A stretch of 5,959 nt of DNA from Thermoflexus sp040289485 (lineage in GTDB: Bacteria; Chloroflexota; Anaerolineae; Thermoflexales; Thermoflexaceae). How positions within the stretch are numbered: the stretch's first letter is position 1; every line of letters starts with the position of its first letter. The DNA lies in the NCBI RefSeq assembly GCF_040289485.1, contig NZ_PSLG01000093.1, positions 1 to 5,959 of the forward strand, given 5' to 3'. The notes beneath the pieces were generated by a model. That model saw only the letters and a program-made list of their open reading frames with translations, was not told the DNA's origin and did not search any database. This document shows, piece after piece, positions 1 through 5,758 of the stretch. The translations under genes were made by a program, and so were the position numbers.

Positions 1-2
1 CG

Positions 3-38
3 GTCATCCGTTTCGCCTCGCAAGGTGAAAGGGATGAC
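3..38. repeat. 36-bp imperfect palindrome (hairpin) at left edge
   Basis: Arm GTCATCCGTTTCGCC (3-17) pairs with GGTGAAAGGGATGAC (24-38) around a 6-nt loop, TCGCAA (18-23). Of 15 positions, 13 are Watson-Crick pairs, one is a G-T wobble (15/26) and one is a G-G mismatch (10/31). The palindrome overlaps the 37-bp repeat that recurs inverted at the right edge, so it is probably part of a dispersed palindromic element. There is no T-run on either side, which argues against a simple intrinsic terminator. Confidence 0.75.
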
Positions 39-55
39 GATGCGCCACGGAACGG
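19..55 (-). repeat. 37-bp inverted repeat, left copy
   Basis: This segment is the exact reverse complement of 5923-5959, 37 of 37 bases. Identity stops at 55/56 on the inner side. On the outer side the comparison cannot continue, because the right copy runs into the window end. Both copies read outward. Possible explanations are a dispersed repeat at which an assembly broke, the ends of two copies of an insertion element lying outside the window, or true terminal inverted repeats. Housekeeping genes between the copies make a 6-kb transposon the least likely of these. Confidence 0.85.
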
Positions 56-136
56 AAAAGGGGATTTTCCGCGCCGGCGGGATGGGCGCGTCCTTCGGCC
101 CCGGCGGCATTACCCCTGCCGTCCACGTCCTCCGGG

Positions 137-148
137 AGGAGGTGATCC
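137..148 (+). promoter_or_regulatory. Extended Shine-Dalgarno of the acetyltransferase gene
   Basis: AGGAGGTGATCC is complementary over 12 nt to the usual bacterial 16S rRNA 3' end (GGATCACCTCCT). The GGAGG core (138-142) lies 9 nt before a TTG codon at 152, which decides that start. Such a long match may compensate for the weak TTG initiator. Confidence 0.7.
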
Positions 149-151
149 CTC

Positions 152-706
152 TTGCTTCCTACTCTTTCGTCGATCCGCATCGTGCAGCAGCCGCTCTCGA
201 GCGCCGCGGACCTGGTGGACCTTTACCTGCGGGCCTACCAACCCCTGGGAGACTATTACTACCGCCACCGCGCCGAGGTGAAGGTCTATCTCCGATGGCT
301 CCGGCATCGCGACCCGAACGGCTCCTTTATCGCTTACGACGGGGAGCGCCCTGTCGGGTTCATCGCCGTGGATCCCCGATGGGACCACGACACGGGGGCC
401 ATCCACGAACTGGTCGTGGATCCCGCCTATCAGGGCCGTGGGCTGGGCCGCGCCCTGTTGGGCTACGGGATGGCCTACCTGCGCTCCCACGGCTGCCGTC
501 AGTGCGAACTCTGGGTCGGAGCGCACAACGAGCGCGCCCGCGCCCTTTACCGTTCCCTCGGCTTTGCGGAGAACGGCCGTTGGGGCAAGTGGATCCGGAT
601 GGTCCGCTCGCTGGAGGACCTGCCGGAGGCCCTCGCCCTGGCAGCCGGGCGTTCGGAAGGCCGCTCCCCCGAGCAGCCGCCGCCCGGGGATCGCCCCCGG
701 GGTTAA
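152..706 (+). CDS. GNAT-family N-acetyltransferase
   Basis: This 184-aa protein probably transfers an acetyl group from acetyl-CoA to an amine in the cytoplasm; the acceptor cannot be told. The GNAT fold is visible: a strand with a V-G-F-I-A stretch (68-72), motif A with strand IHELVVDP (84-91), the pyrophosphate-binding loop Q94-G-R-G-L-G99 and its following helix, then motif B, NERARALYRSLGF (126-138). The last ~25 residues are rich in Gly, Pro and Arg, lie outside the fold and are probably disordered. The start is TTG, chosen for the 12-nt Shine-Dalgarno at 137-148. The gene lies 37 nt before cinA on the same strand and may share its transcript. No convincing promoter is visible at 56-136. 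The family call is firm, the substrate unknown. Confidence 0.88.
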   Translation: MLPTLSSIRIVQQPLSSAADLVDLYLRAYQPLGDYYYRHRAEVKVYLRWLRHRDPNGSFIAYDGERPVGFIAVDPRWDHDTGAIHELVVDPAYQGRGLGRALLGYGMAYLRSHGCRQCELWVGAHNERARALYRSLGFAENGRWGKWIRMVRSLEDLPEALALAAGRSEGRSPEQPPPGDRPRG

Positions 707-743
707 AATGGGATCAGGCTCAGAGGAACACCCGGGAGGCCCC

Positions 744-1907
744 ATGCCGAACGCTGAAGTCCTGGCGACCGGGACGGAACTGCTGAGCGGGGACGTGGTG
801 GACACCAACTCGGCCCGCATCGCCCGGGCCCTCCGCCCGCTGGCCATCCCCCTGGTCCAGGTCACCGTGGTGGGCGACGACCTGCCCCGCATGGTCGCGG
901 CCATCCGGGCCGCCTGCTCCCGCAGCGAGATCCTCTTCATCAGCGGCGGCCTGGGCCCCACCGTGGACGATGTGACCCGGGAGGCGGTGGCGGAGGCCAC
1001 CGGGCGCCCCCTGCGCTTCGATCCCGAACTGTTCGAAACCATCCGCGCGCGCTTTGAGGCTTTCGGGGTCCCGATGCCGGAGAGCAACCGGCGGCAAGCC
1101 TTCCGACCGGAAGGTTCCCGTGTGATCCCCAACCCCATCGGGACCGCGCCCGGGTTCCTGGTGGAGGAGGACGGCCACCTCCTCTTCGCCCTGCCGGGCG
1201 TCCCCCGCGAACTGGAGCGCATGCTCGCCGAGACCGTCATCCCCTATCTGCGGGAGCGCTTCCCTCCGAAGGAGGCCATGGTCTGGCGGGTGGTGCGCAC
1301 CATCGGGTGGGGAGAGAGCCTGATCGACGAGCGGCTTCAGGATCTGCTACGGGGGGAGAACCCGCAGATCGGTCTGAACGCCCACCCGGGGCGGGTGGAC
1401 ATCCGCATCCGGGCCCATGGGGTCACCCTCGCAGACGCCCAGGCCCGGGCCGAGGCTGCCGTCCGGATCATCCGCGAGCGCCTGGGCGCGGCCGTCTACG
1501 GCGAGGGGGAAGAGACCCCCGAGGCGGCGCTGATCCTCGCCCTCCGCCAGCGCCAGGCCACCTTGGCGACCATCGAGAGCGGCTCCATGGGGATGCTGGG
1601 CGGCCGGCTGGCCGCCGCCGACCCCGAGGGAACCGTCTTCCGCATCGGGGAGGTTCGGGCCCGGCTGGCCGCCGCCCCCGAACACGCAGCGGAGGCTGTC
1701 CGGCGGCACGCCGGGACCACCTTCGGGCTGGCCGCCGAGGTCCGCCCGGAGGGAGAGGGCTTCCAGGCCACCGCCGCCCTGGCCACGCCGAAGGGCCCGA
1801 AGATCGCCCGGCGAGCCCTTCGAGGCCCCCTCCCCCACGCCGCCGAGTGGGTCGCCCACATGGCGATGGGCCTGTTGTGGCGGTGGCTCCACGAGGAGGA
1901 CCAGTGA
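744..1907 (+). CDS. cinA: CinA-like protein with degenerate C-terminal amidase domain
   Basis: This 387-aa protein has the CinA layout. The N-terminal COG1058/MoCF-like domain (about 1-170) has its marker motifs: GTELLSGDVVDTNS (10-23), SGGLGPTVDDVT (67-78), NPIGTAPGF (130-138) and ALPGVPREL (149-157). In characterised homologues this part hydrolyses ADP-ribose. A linking domain (about 175-255) follows. The C-terminal region (about 258-387) aligns with the PncC-type NMN amidase, but the usual E-S-C-T-G-G reads E-S-G-S-M-G (278-283), and the Tyr-x3-Lys and TGIAGP-type segments are not recognisable. NMN deamidation is therefore probably lost. The protein is slightly shorter than typical CinA (a little over 400 aa). 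ATG 744 is chosen for GGGAGG at 734-739 and the canonical N-terminus; an in-frame ATG at 708 lacks such a site. Its stop overlaps scpA. Confidence 0.88.
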   Translation: MPNAEVLATGTELLSGDVVDTNSARIARALRPLAIPLVQVTVVGDDLPRMVAAIRAACSRSEILFISGGLGPTVDDVTREAVAEATGRPLRFDPELFETIRARFEAFGVPMPESNRRQAFRPEGSRVIPNPIGTAPGFLVEEDGHLLFALPGVPRELERMLAETVIPYLRERFPPKEAMVWRVVRTIGWGESLIDERLQDLLRGENPQIGLNAHPGRVDIRIRAHGVTLADAQARAEAAVRIIRERLGAAVYGEGEETPEAALILALRQRQATLATIESGSMGMLGGRLAAADPEGTVFRIGEVRARLAAAPEHAAEAVRRHAGTTFGLAAEVRPEGEGFQATAALATPKGPKIARRALRGPLPHAAEWVAHMAMGLLWRWLHEEDQ

Positions 1908-2626
1908 CCCTGCCCTTCAAGCCCAGCCTGCCTCCGGTGCGCCTGCCGGTCTTCGAAGGGCCGCTCGATCTCCTGCTCTACCTGATCGAGCGCAACGCCC
2001 TGGACATCACGCAGATCTCCCTGGCCCAGGTCACCGCCCAATACCTGGAATACGTGGCTGTCCTCCAGGCCCTCACCCTGGACCAACTGGCGGAATATCT
2101 GGTGGTGGCGGCCAAATTGCTCTACCTCAAGTCCACGCTGCTCCTGCCGCGGCCGCCGGCGCCAGACGAGGGGGTGGAGGACGTGGGGGCGGAACTGGTG
2201 GCCCAACTCCAAGCCTACCGCCTTTTCCGCGAAAGGGCCCGCTGGTTGGCCGAGCGGGAAGGGTGGACCGCCTATCCCCGCGCCGCCCCACCACCTCTGC
2301 CGGCAGCCCCCGGGACCGGCCTGGAAGGGGTGACGTTGGAGGACCTTCTCCGCCTCGCCCGCCGTGCCTTGCAGCGCCCCCCCGCTGCAGTGCCGGTAGG
2401 GCGCTTCCTCTCCCCCTACCGCCTGACCATCCAGGAGGCCATCCAGCGCATCCTGGACGCGGTGGTGGCCCACGGCCGGGTCGCCATGAGCCGGCTGCTG
2501 GAGAGCGTCGAGACCCGCGCCGATCGCATCGCCCTCTTCCTGGGCCTGCTGGAGCTCCTCAAGCGGCGCCAGGTGATCGCCCGCCAGGATCGCCTGTTCG
2601 ACGAGATCTACGTGGAGCCCGTCTAG
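1904..2626 (+). CDS. scpA: Segregation and condensation protein A (kleisin ScpA)
   Basis: ScpA is the kleisin that bridges SMC heads and, with ScpB, forms the chromosome-organising condensin. The 240-aa length is normal. The N-terminal SMC-binding part has the family signature VFEGPLDLLLYLIERNALDI (16-35), then the Q-Y-L-E-Y stretch (46-50) and LVVAAKLLYLKSTLLLP (66-82). A Pro-rich linker (about 124-140) leads to the C-terminal winged helix (about 170-240) that contacts the partner SMC head. The start is GTG 1904, whose bases overlap the cinA stop (GTGA), which implies translational coupling. scpB often follows scpA, but here the convergent Fur-family gene begins 18 nt beyond the stop, so scpB must be elsewhere. 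The family assignment is secure. Confidence 0.93.
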   Translation: MTLPFKPSLPPVRLPVFEGPLDLLLYLIERNALDITQISLAQVTAQYLEYVAVLQALTLDQLAEYLVVAAKLLYLKSTLLLPRPPAPDEGVEDVGAELVAQLQAYRLFRERARWLAEREGWTAYPRAAPPPLPAAPGTGLEGVTLEDLLRLARRALQRPPAAVPVGRFLSPYRLTIQEAIQRILDAVVAHGRVAMSRLLESVETRADRIALFLGLLELLKRRQVIARQDRLFDEIYVEPV

Positions 2627-2644
2627 CGGGAGGGCGGGCGCCGT

Positions 2645-3085
2645 CTACGCCCCATCCTCCTCGCGCGCCTGACATGCGGGGCAGATCCCCACCACCGTCG
2701 CCGTCAGGCGAAGGATCCGATAGCCCCCCCCGCGCTCCAGCGCCTGCCGCACCCCCTCGAAGGGCTCCGCTTCCAGATGCTCCACGCGGCCGCACCGCTC
2801 ACAGATGAAGTGGCCGTGGTCCGGCCGGACCCGCAACTCGTAGACGCTGCGGCCGCCGCCGATGTCATGGCGGTCCAGCAGCCCCAGCCGGGAGAACAGC
2901 CGCAAGGCCCGATAGACGGTGGAGAGGTCCACGCCCGGGGAGCGCGCCTGCAGGGCGGCGTGGATCTCCTCCGCCGTCAGATGCCGGTCCGCGGTCCGAA
3001 GCACCTCCAGCACCATCAGGCGCTGGGGCGTGACCCGATAGCCGTGCTGACGGAGCAGGCGACGGGCGTGAAGACAATGAGGCAT
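2645..3085 (-). CDS. Fur-family metalloregulator, probably Nur-like (nickel)
   Basis: This 146-aa protein is a dimeric metal-dependent repressor. The winged helix spans about 5-85, with recognition helix DLSTVYRALRLF (53-64). The metal-binding and dimerisation part follows. Two CxxC pairs (C95/C98 and C135/C138) form the structural zinc site. H35, E83, H90 and H92 match the E. coli Fur site H33/E81/H88/H90. The second Fur site (H87/D89/E108/H125) is not kept: the aligned residues are D89, G91, E110 and L127. The gene is last in the transporter operon, 28 nt after cbiO, so it probably represses its own operon through the palindrome upstream of cbiM. That operator resembles a Nur box, favouring nickel; Zur or another metal cannot be excluded. 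Only a weak G-rich Shine-Dalgarno precedes ATG 3085. It converges on scpA with 18 nt between stops. Confidence 0.88.
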   Translation of the reverse strand: MPHCLHARRLLRQHGYRVTPQRLMVLEVLRTADRHLTAEEIHAALQARSPGVDLSTVYRALRLFSRLGLLDRHDIGGGRSVYELRVRPDHGHFICERCGRVEHLEAEPFEGVRQALERGGGYRILRLTATVVGICPACQAREEDGA

Positions 3086-3113
3086 GGGAAGCCCCCCCGG
3101 AGCGGCTCACGCC

Positions 3114-3830
3114 TTAGAACGGCGGCTCCAGCCCATGGGCCTCCAGGAGGGCTCGGTCCTGGAGGATCTCGGCGGTGGGGCCGTCGGCCACGATCTCCCC
3201 ACCGTCCATCACCAGGGTGCGCGGGAAGGCCTCGGCCACCATGCGCATGTCGTGGGTGGCCACCAGCATCGTCTGGGGCATGGCTTTCAGCAGCCGGATG
3301 AACTCCCGCCGCCCCCGGGGGTCCAGCCCGGCGGTGGGCTCGTCGAAGAGCATCACTTCGGGCTGCAAGGCCAGCACGGTGGCGAGGGCCACGCGCTTCT
3401 TCTCCCCCACGCTGAGGTGGTGGGAGATGCGGGACGCGGCCCCATCCATCCCCACCGCCTCCAGCGCCTGGTGGACGCGCTCTGCCACCTCCGAGGCCGC
3501 CAGCCCCTGGTAGATCAGCCCATAGGCCACGTCATCGAACACAGTGGGGGAGAACAACTGGTCGTCCGGATCCTGGAACACCAAGCCCACCCGAGCCCGC
3601 AGGCGCCGGAGGTCCCCATCCCCCACCGGCTGTCCTTCCCACCGGATCACGCCGGCCGCCGGCCGGAACAGGCCGCTGAGCACCAGCAGCAGCGTGGATT
3701 TGCCGGCCCCGTTGGGCCCCACCAGCGCGACCTTCTCCCCACGCCGAAGGGCCAGGGAGACGCCGTTCAACGCCCGGCGGCCATCCGGATACACGTAGAC
3801 CAGCCCCTCCGCCTCGAGTAACGCCGCCAT
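3114..3830 (-). CDS. cbiO: ECF transporter ATPase, CbiO/NikO type
   Basis: This is the cytoplasmic ABC ATPase that powers the nickel/cobalt ECF importer. In 238 aa it has every ABC motif: Walker A GPNGAGKST (38-46), the Q-loop in VFQDPDDQLFSPTV (84-97), which is typical of ECF ATPases, the signature LSVGEKKR (139-146, a variant of LSGGQ), Walker B with D-loop VMLFDEPTAGLD (159-170) and switch His in ATHD (191-194). ATG 3830 is preferred because GGAGG (3844-3840) lies 9 nt upstream. An in-frame ATG at 3839 would add three residues but abuts the Shine-Dalgarno with no spacer. The gene starts 14 nt after the cbiQ stop. Only one ATPase gene is present, so it should act as a homodimer, as in the CbiMNQO family. 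The nickel-versus-cobalt choice rests on context. Confidence 0.93.
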   Translation of the reverse strand: MAALLEAEGLVYVYPDGRRALNGVSLALRRGEKVALVGPNGAGKSTLLLVLSGLFRPAAGVIRWEGQPVGDGDLRRLRARVGLVFQDPDDQLFSPTVFDDVAYGLIYQGLAASEVAERVHQALEAVGMDGAASRISHHLSVGEKKRVALATVLALQPEVMLFDEPTAGLDPRGRREFIRLLKAMPQTMLVATHDMRMVAEAFPRTLVMDGGEIVADGPTAEILQDRALLEAHGLEPPF

Positions 3831-3844
3831 GCTGCCCATCCTCC

Positions 3845-4651
3845 CTACACGAACAGGCCGACCAGCAGCACCAGCCCCAGGAAGGCGAGCCCGCCCAGAA
3901 GCAGCCCGCGATCGACCGCAGAGAGGGGTGGGGCCGGCAGGGCTCGGATTTCGCCATCATACCCCCGGGCGACCATGGCCAGGTAAATCCGCTCGCCCCG
4001 CTCCAGGGCCCGGAGGAACACCATGCCCGCCATCTGGCCAGTCACCCGCGCCCGCCAGCCAAGGGTTCCCCCCACCCGACGGCCCGGGATCCCCGGATCC
4101 AGGCTGCGGGCCTCCCGGGCCCGCAGCATCCGCACCGCCTCATCGGCCAACAGGAAAAGATACCGCCACATCAGCCCGACGGTCTGCACCAGGATCCGCG
4201 GCATCCCCAGACCCCGCATGGCCGCCAGCAAATCCGGGAAGGACGTGGTTCCCACCAGCACCACCGCCGCCTGGGCAGAGAGCCAGGCCTTGATCAGGAC
4301 GCTGAGGAACCGCACCACGCCTTCCGCGCGCACCGACAGCGTCCACGGTCCCATCTGCCATTGGAACGCCGATGGGCCGGGGGCTGTGAACACCACCGGG
4401 AGGGCCGCCAGGACGAAGGGCAACGCCAGGGCCGAGCGCCGCCACACCCGGCGCACCCCCAGTCCTGAGAGGAGCGCTGCCCCTAGAACCGCCAGCACCA
4501 GGAGGCCGTAGGCCGACCACGCCCCCCCGGGCAAGGCTGTGGCCGTGACGATAAAGGCCAGCGTCAGGGCCAGTTTCACCCGGGGGTCCCGCCGATGCAC
4601 CGGGCTTTCCAACGGCTGATATGGGTCGTGGAAGTGCACATGCACGGCCAC
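3845..4651 (-). CDS. cbiQ: ECF transporter transmembrane coupling protein, CbiQ/NikQ type
   Basis: This is the integral-membrane EcfT subunit, which transmits ATPase motion to the substrate-binding protein. The 268 aa show hydrophobic segments at about 26-62, 73-90, 112-134 and 248-268, with a weaker stretch near 152-170. The two coupling motifs that dock in the ATPase grooves are present: A-R-S (181-183, in a charged helix) and A-R-G (228-230). The N-terminus is His-rich (H4, H6, H8). The start is uncertain: GTG 4651 lies 3-4 nt after GGAGGG (4660-4655) and GTG 4645 lies 9 nt after it, so the first two residues may be absent. The gene follows cbiM after 49 nt and precedes cbiO closely. The family is clear from sequence and order; metal choice is set mainly by CbiM. 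Confidence 0.92.
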   Translation of the reverse strand: MAVHVHFHDPYQPLESPVHRRDPRVKLALTLAFIVTATALPGGAWSAYGLLVLAVLGAALLSGLGVRRVWRRSALALPFVLAALPVVFTAPGPSAFQWQMGPWTLSVRAEGVVRFLSVLIKAWLSAQAAVVLVGTTSFPDLLAAMRGLGMPRILVQTVGLMWRYLFLLADEAVRMLRAREARSLDPGIPGRRVGGTLGWRARVTGQMAGMVFLRALERGERIYLAMVARGYDGEIRALPAPPLSAVDRGLLLGGLAFLGLVLLVGLFV

Positions 4652-4700
4652 CAGCCCTCCGAGCCCCGGCCGCCTCCGTCCCGCCCGGATCCGGACGGGA

Positions 4701-5624
4701 TCATCGCTTCAGCGCCTGGGGCGGACGGCGGCGGAAGACGAGAAGCACAGCCAGCCCGAAGACCAGCGCCGCCCCCAGAAAGCCGGCCAGGATCGTCGCC
4801 AGGGCCGGGTTCGGGATCCCCGGGACCACGTAATCGGGGATCAGGCCCGGCAGGGTAACCCGGGCGGCGCTGTGGAACCCCAGGTCCTGCGCCACCCGCT
4901 CCAGCCCGTCGGGGTCCGAGGAGGCCAGCGGGGCGAGGACCGCCAGGCCGAAGGCCAGCGCCAGGCCGGCCGCCCAGAGGGGGAGGCGGCCCACCACCGG
5001 GCGTTCCGGCTCCCGACGGAGCACGGAGAGAAAGGCCACCGCGCCCATCGTGATCAGCCCCTCCACCACCCCAATGAGGGCATGGATCCCGCCCATGGCC
5101 GGGAGCACCAAGTTGGCCGGCGCCAGGCCCGAGAGGGCCAGTTCCATACCGGTGGCCAGGGCCCCCATCACGGTGGCCATCCAGCCGGCCAGGAACGCGG
5201 CGGCGGGCCGGGCCCACGGCCGGGCTCCGAACAGGCCACGGATCGTCTGGTCGGCGGCATAGGCCACCAGGGCGCCCAGGATCCCCATGTTGAAGATATT
5301 GGCCCCCAGGGCCACCAGCCCGCCGTCCTGAAACACCAGGGCCTGGACGATGAGGACACATCCCATCACCAGGATGGCCGTCCATGGGCCGAGGAGCAGA
5401 GTGGCCAAGGCGGTCCCGACCAGGTGTCCAGAGGTGCCGCCGGCGATGGGGAAATTCAGCATCTGGGCGGCGAAGATCCCTGCGGCCACCACGCCGACCA
5501 CCGGCGCGTCCCGTTCCCCCAGATCCCGGCTCACCCGCCGCAGGGCATACCCGCCGACCCCCGCCGTCACCCCCCACAGCGGCAACGCCACCGACGCCGA
5601 GAGGAACCCGTCCGGGATATGCAC
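4701..5624 (-). CDS. cbiM: Nickel/cobalt ECF substrate-binding protein CbiM/NikM with fused PDGLE segment
   Basis: This is the membrane S-component that binds Ni2+ or Co2+ and starts the importer operon. The N-terminus MHIPDGFLS is the family hallmark. His2 and His67, in NFPIAGGTSGH (57-67), sit exactly at the ligands seen in the solved NikM structure, where Met1 and His2 at the free amino terminus also bind the metal. The CbiM core, about 1-202, has several hydrophobic segments. After a hinge come one segment (about 212-232), the S-D-PDGLE motif (P238-E242), a periplasmic-type loop and a final segment (about 274-297) ending in Arg. This PDGLE tail corresponds to the NikN/CbiN helper, so no separate cbiN is needed; none is seen in this window. 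GTG 5624 is the start, with AAGGAGGGGG (5636-5627) before it. Total length is 307 aa. Nickel is favoured over cobalt by the PDGLE type and the Nur-like operator. Confidence 0.92.
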   Translation of the reverse strand: MHIPDGFLSASVALPLWGVTAGVGGYALRRVSRDLGERDAPVVGVVAAGIFAAQMLNFPIAGGTSGHLVGTALATLLLGPWTAILVMGCVLIVQALVFQDGGLVALGANIFNMGILGALVAYAADQTIRGLFGARPWARPAAAFLAGWMATVMGALATGMELALSGLAPANLVLPAMGGIHALIGVVEGLITMGAVAFLSVLRREPERPVVGRLPLWAAGLALAFGLAVLAPLASSDPDGLERVAQDLGFHSAARVTLPGLIPDYVVPGIPNPALATILAGFLGAALVFGLAVLLVFRRRPPQALKR

Positions 5625-5634
5625 GGCCCCCTCC

Positions 5635-5668
5635 TTGCAATAGATTGGCTATTGCCAGTCTATCGCAA
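5635..5668. promoter_or_regulatory. Nested palindromic operator, Nur-box-like, upstream of cbiM
   Basis: Three related half-sites overlap in an AT-richer island. The outer dyad TTGCAATAGA (5635-5644) pairs with TCTATCGCAA (5659-5668) across 14 nt with one mismatch. Dyad A is GCAATAG-N5-CTATTGC (5637-5655), perfect. Dyad B is TTGCCA-N5-TCGCAA (5652-5668), which fits the Streptomyces Nur consensus tTGCaa-N5-ttGCAA. The site touches the cbiM Shine-Dalgarno and covers the likely -10 region, so bound regulator would block transcription. The regulator is inferred to be the Fur-family protein at the end of the same operon. A NikR-type site is an alternative reading of the outer dyad. Confidence 0.65.
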
Positions 5669-5686
5669 TAAATGGGAAACCATCAA
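5657..5686 (-). promoter_or_regulatory. Candidate sigma-70-type promoter of the cbiM operon
   Basis: On the minus strand, TTGATG (5686-5681, -35-like) and TAGACT (5662-5657, -10-like) are 18 nt apart; each matches 4 of 6 consensus bases. The -10 element lies inside dyad B of the operator. Transcription would start near 5650, leaving a leader of only about 25 nt, too short for a cobalamin or Ni/Co riboswitch. The match is modest; position relative to the operator is the main support. Confidence 0.35.
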
Positions 5687-5758
5687 AACCGGATGGGCCG
5701 AGGGACAAAGGCAGGGATCCGCCCTCCTCCGCGCGCCTCGTGGGAGAGCGAGGTGGGG

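Noticed and set aside
18..23. TCGCAA in the hairpin loop as another half-site of the Nur-like operator
   Set aside because: A single 6-bp half-site with no partner 5 nt away; chance occurrence is likely.
3..38. CRISPR repeat
   Set aside because: Length and complementary ends fit, but there is no second spaced copy in the window and the repeated sequence continues 17 bp past the palindrome on one side; kept only as an alternative to test.
54..70. Small inverted repeat GGAAAA-GGGGA-TTTTCC as an operator
   Set aside because: Only 6-bp arms, the left arm overlaps the edge of the 37-bp repeat, and no promoter elements are seen around it.
683..701. GC-rich hairpin CCCGGGG-ATCGC-CCCCGGG at the end of the acetyltransferase gene as a terminator
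   Set aside because: The 7-bp stem is real, but it is followed by GTTAAAA rather than a T-run, lies within the coding end, and cinA follows closely; at most an attenuating structure.
25..786. Long plus-strand open frame starting in the left repeat and spanning the acetyltransferase gene
   Set aside because: It covers the whole GNAT gene in another frame, becomes Arg/Pro/Gly-rich low-complexity sequence, and has no family motifs; long chance frames are expected at this GC content.
2627..2650. Bidirectional terminator between scpA and the regulator gene
   Set aside because: Only a 5-bp GGGCG/CGCCC pairing is found and no T-runs flank it.
5625..5752. Cobalamin or Ni/Co riboswitch upstream of cbiM
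   Set aside because: No B12-box-like or four-way-junction features are seen, and the apparent promoter leaves a leader of only about 25 nt; the region is explained by a protein-binding palindrome.
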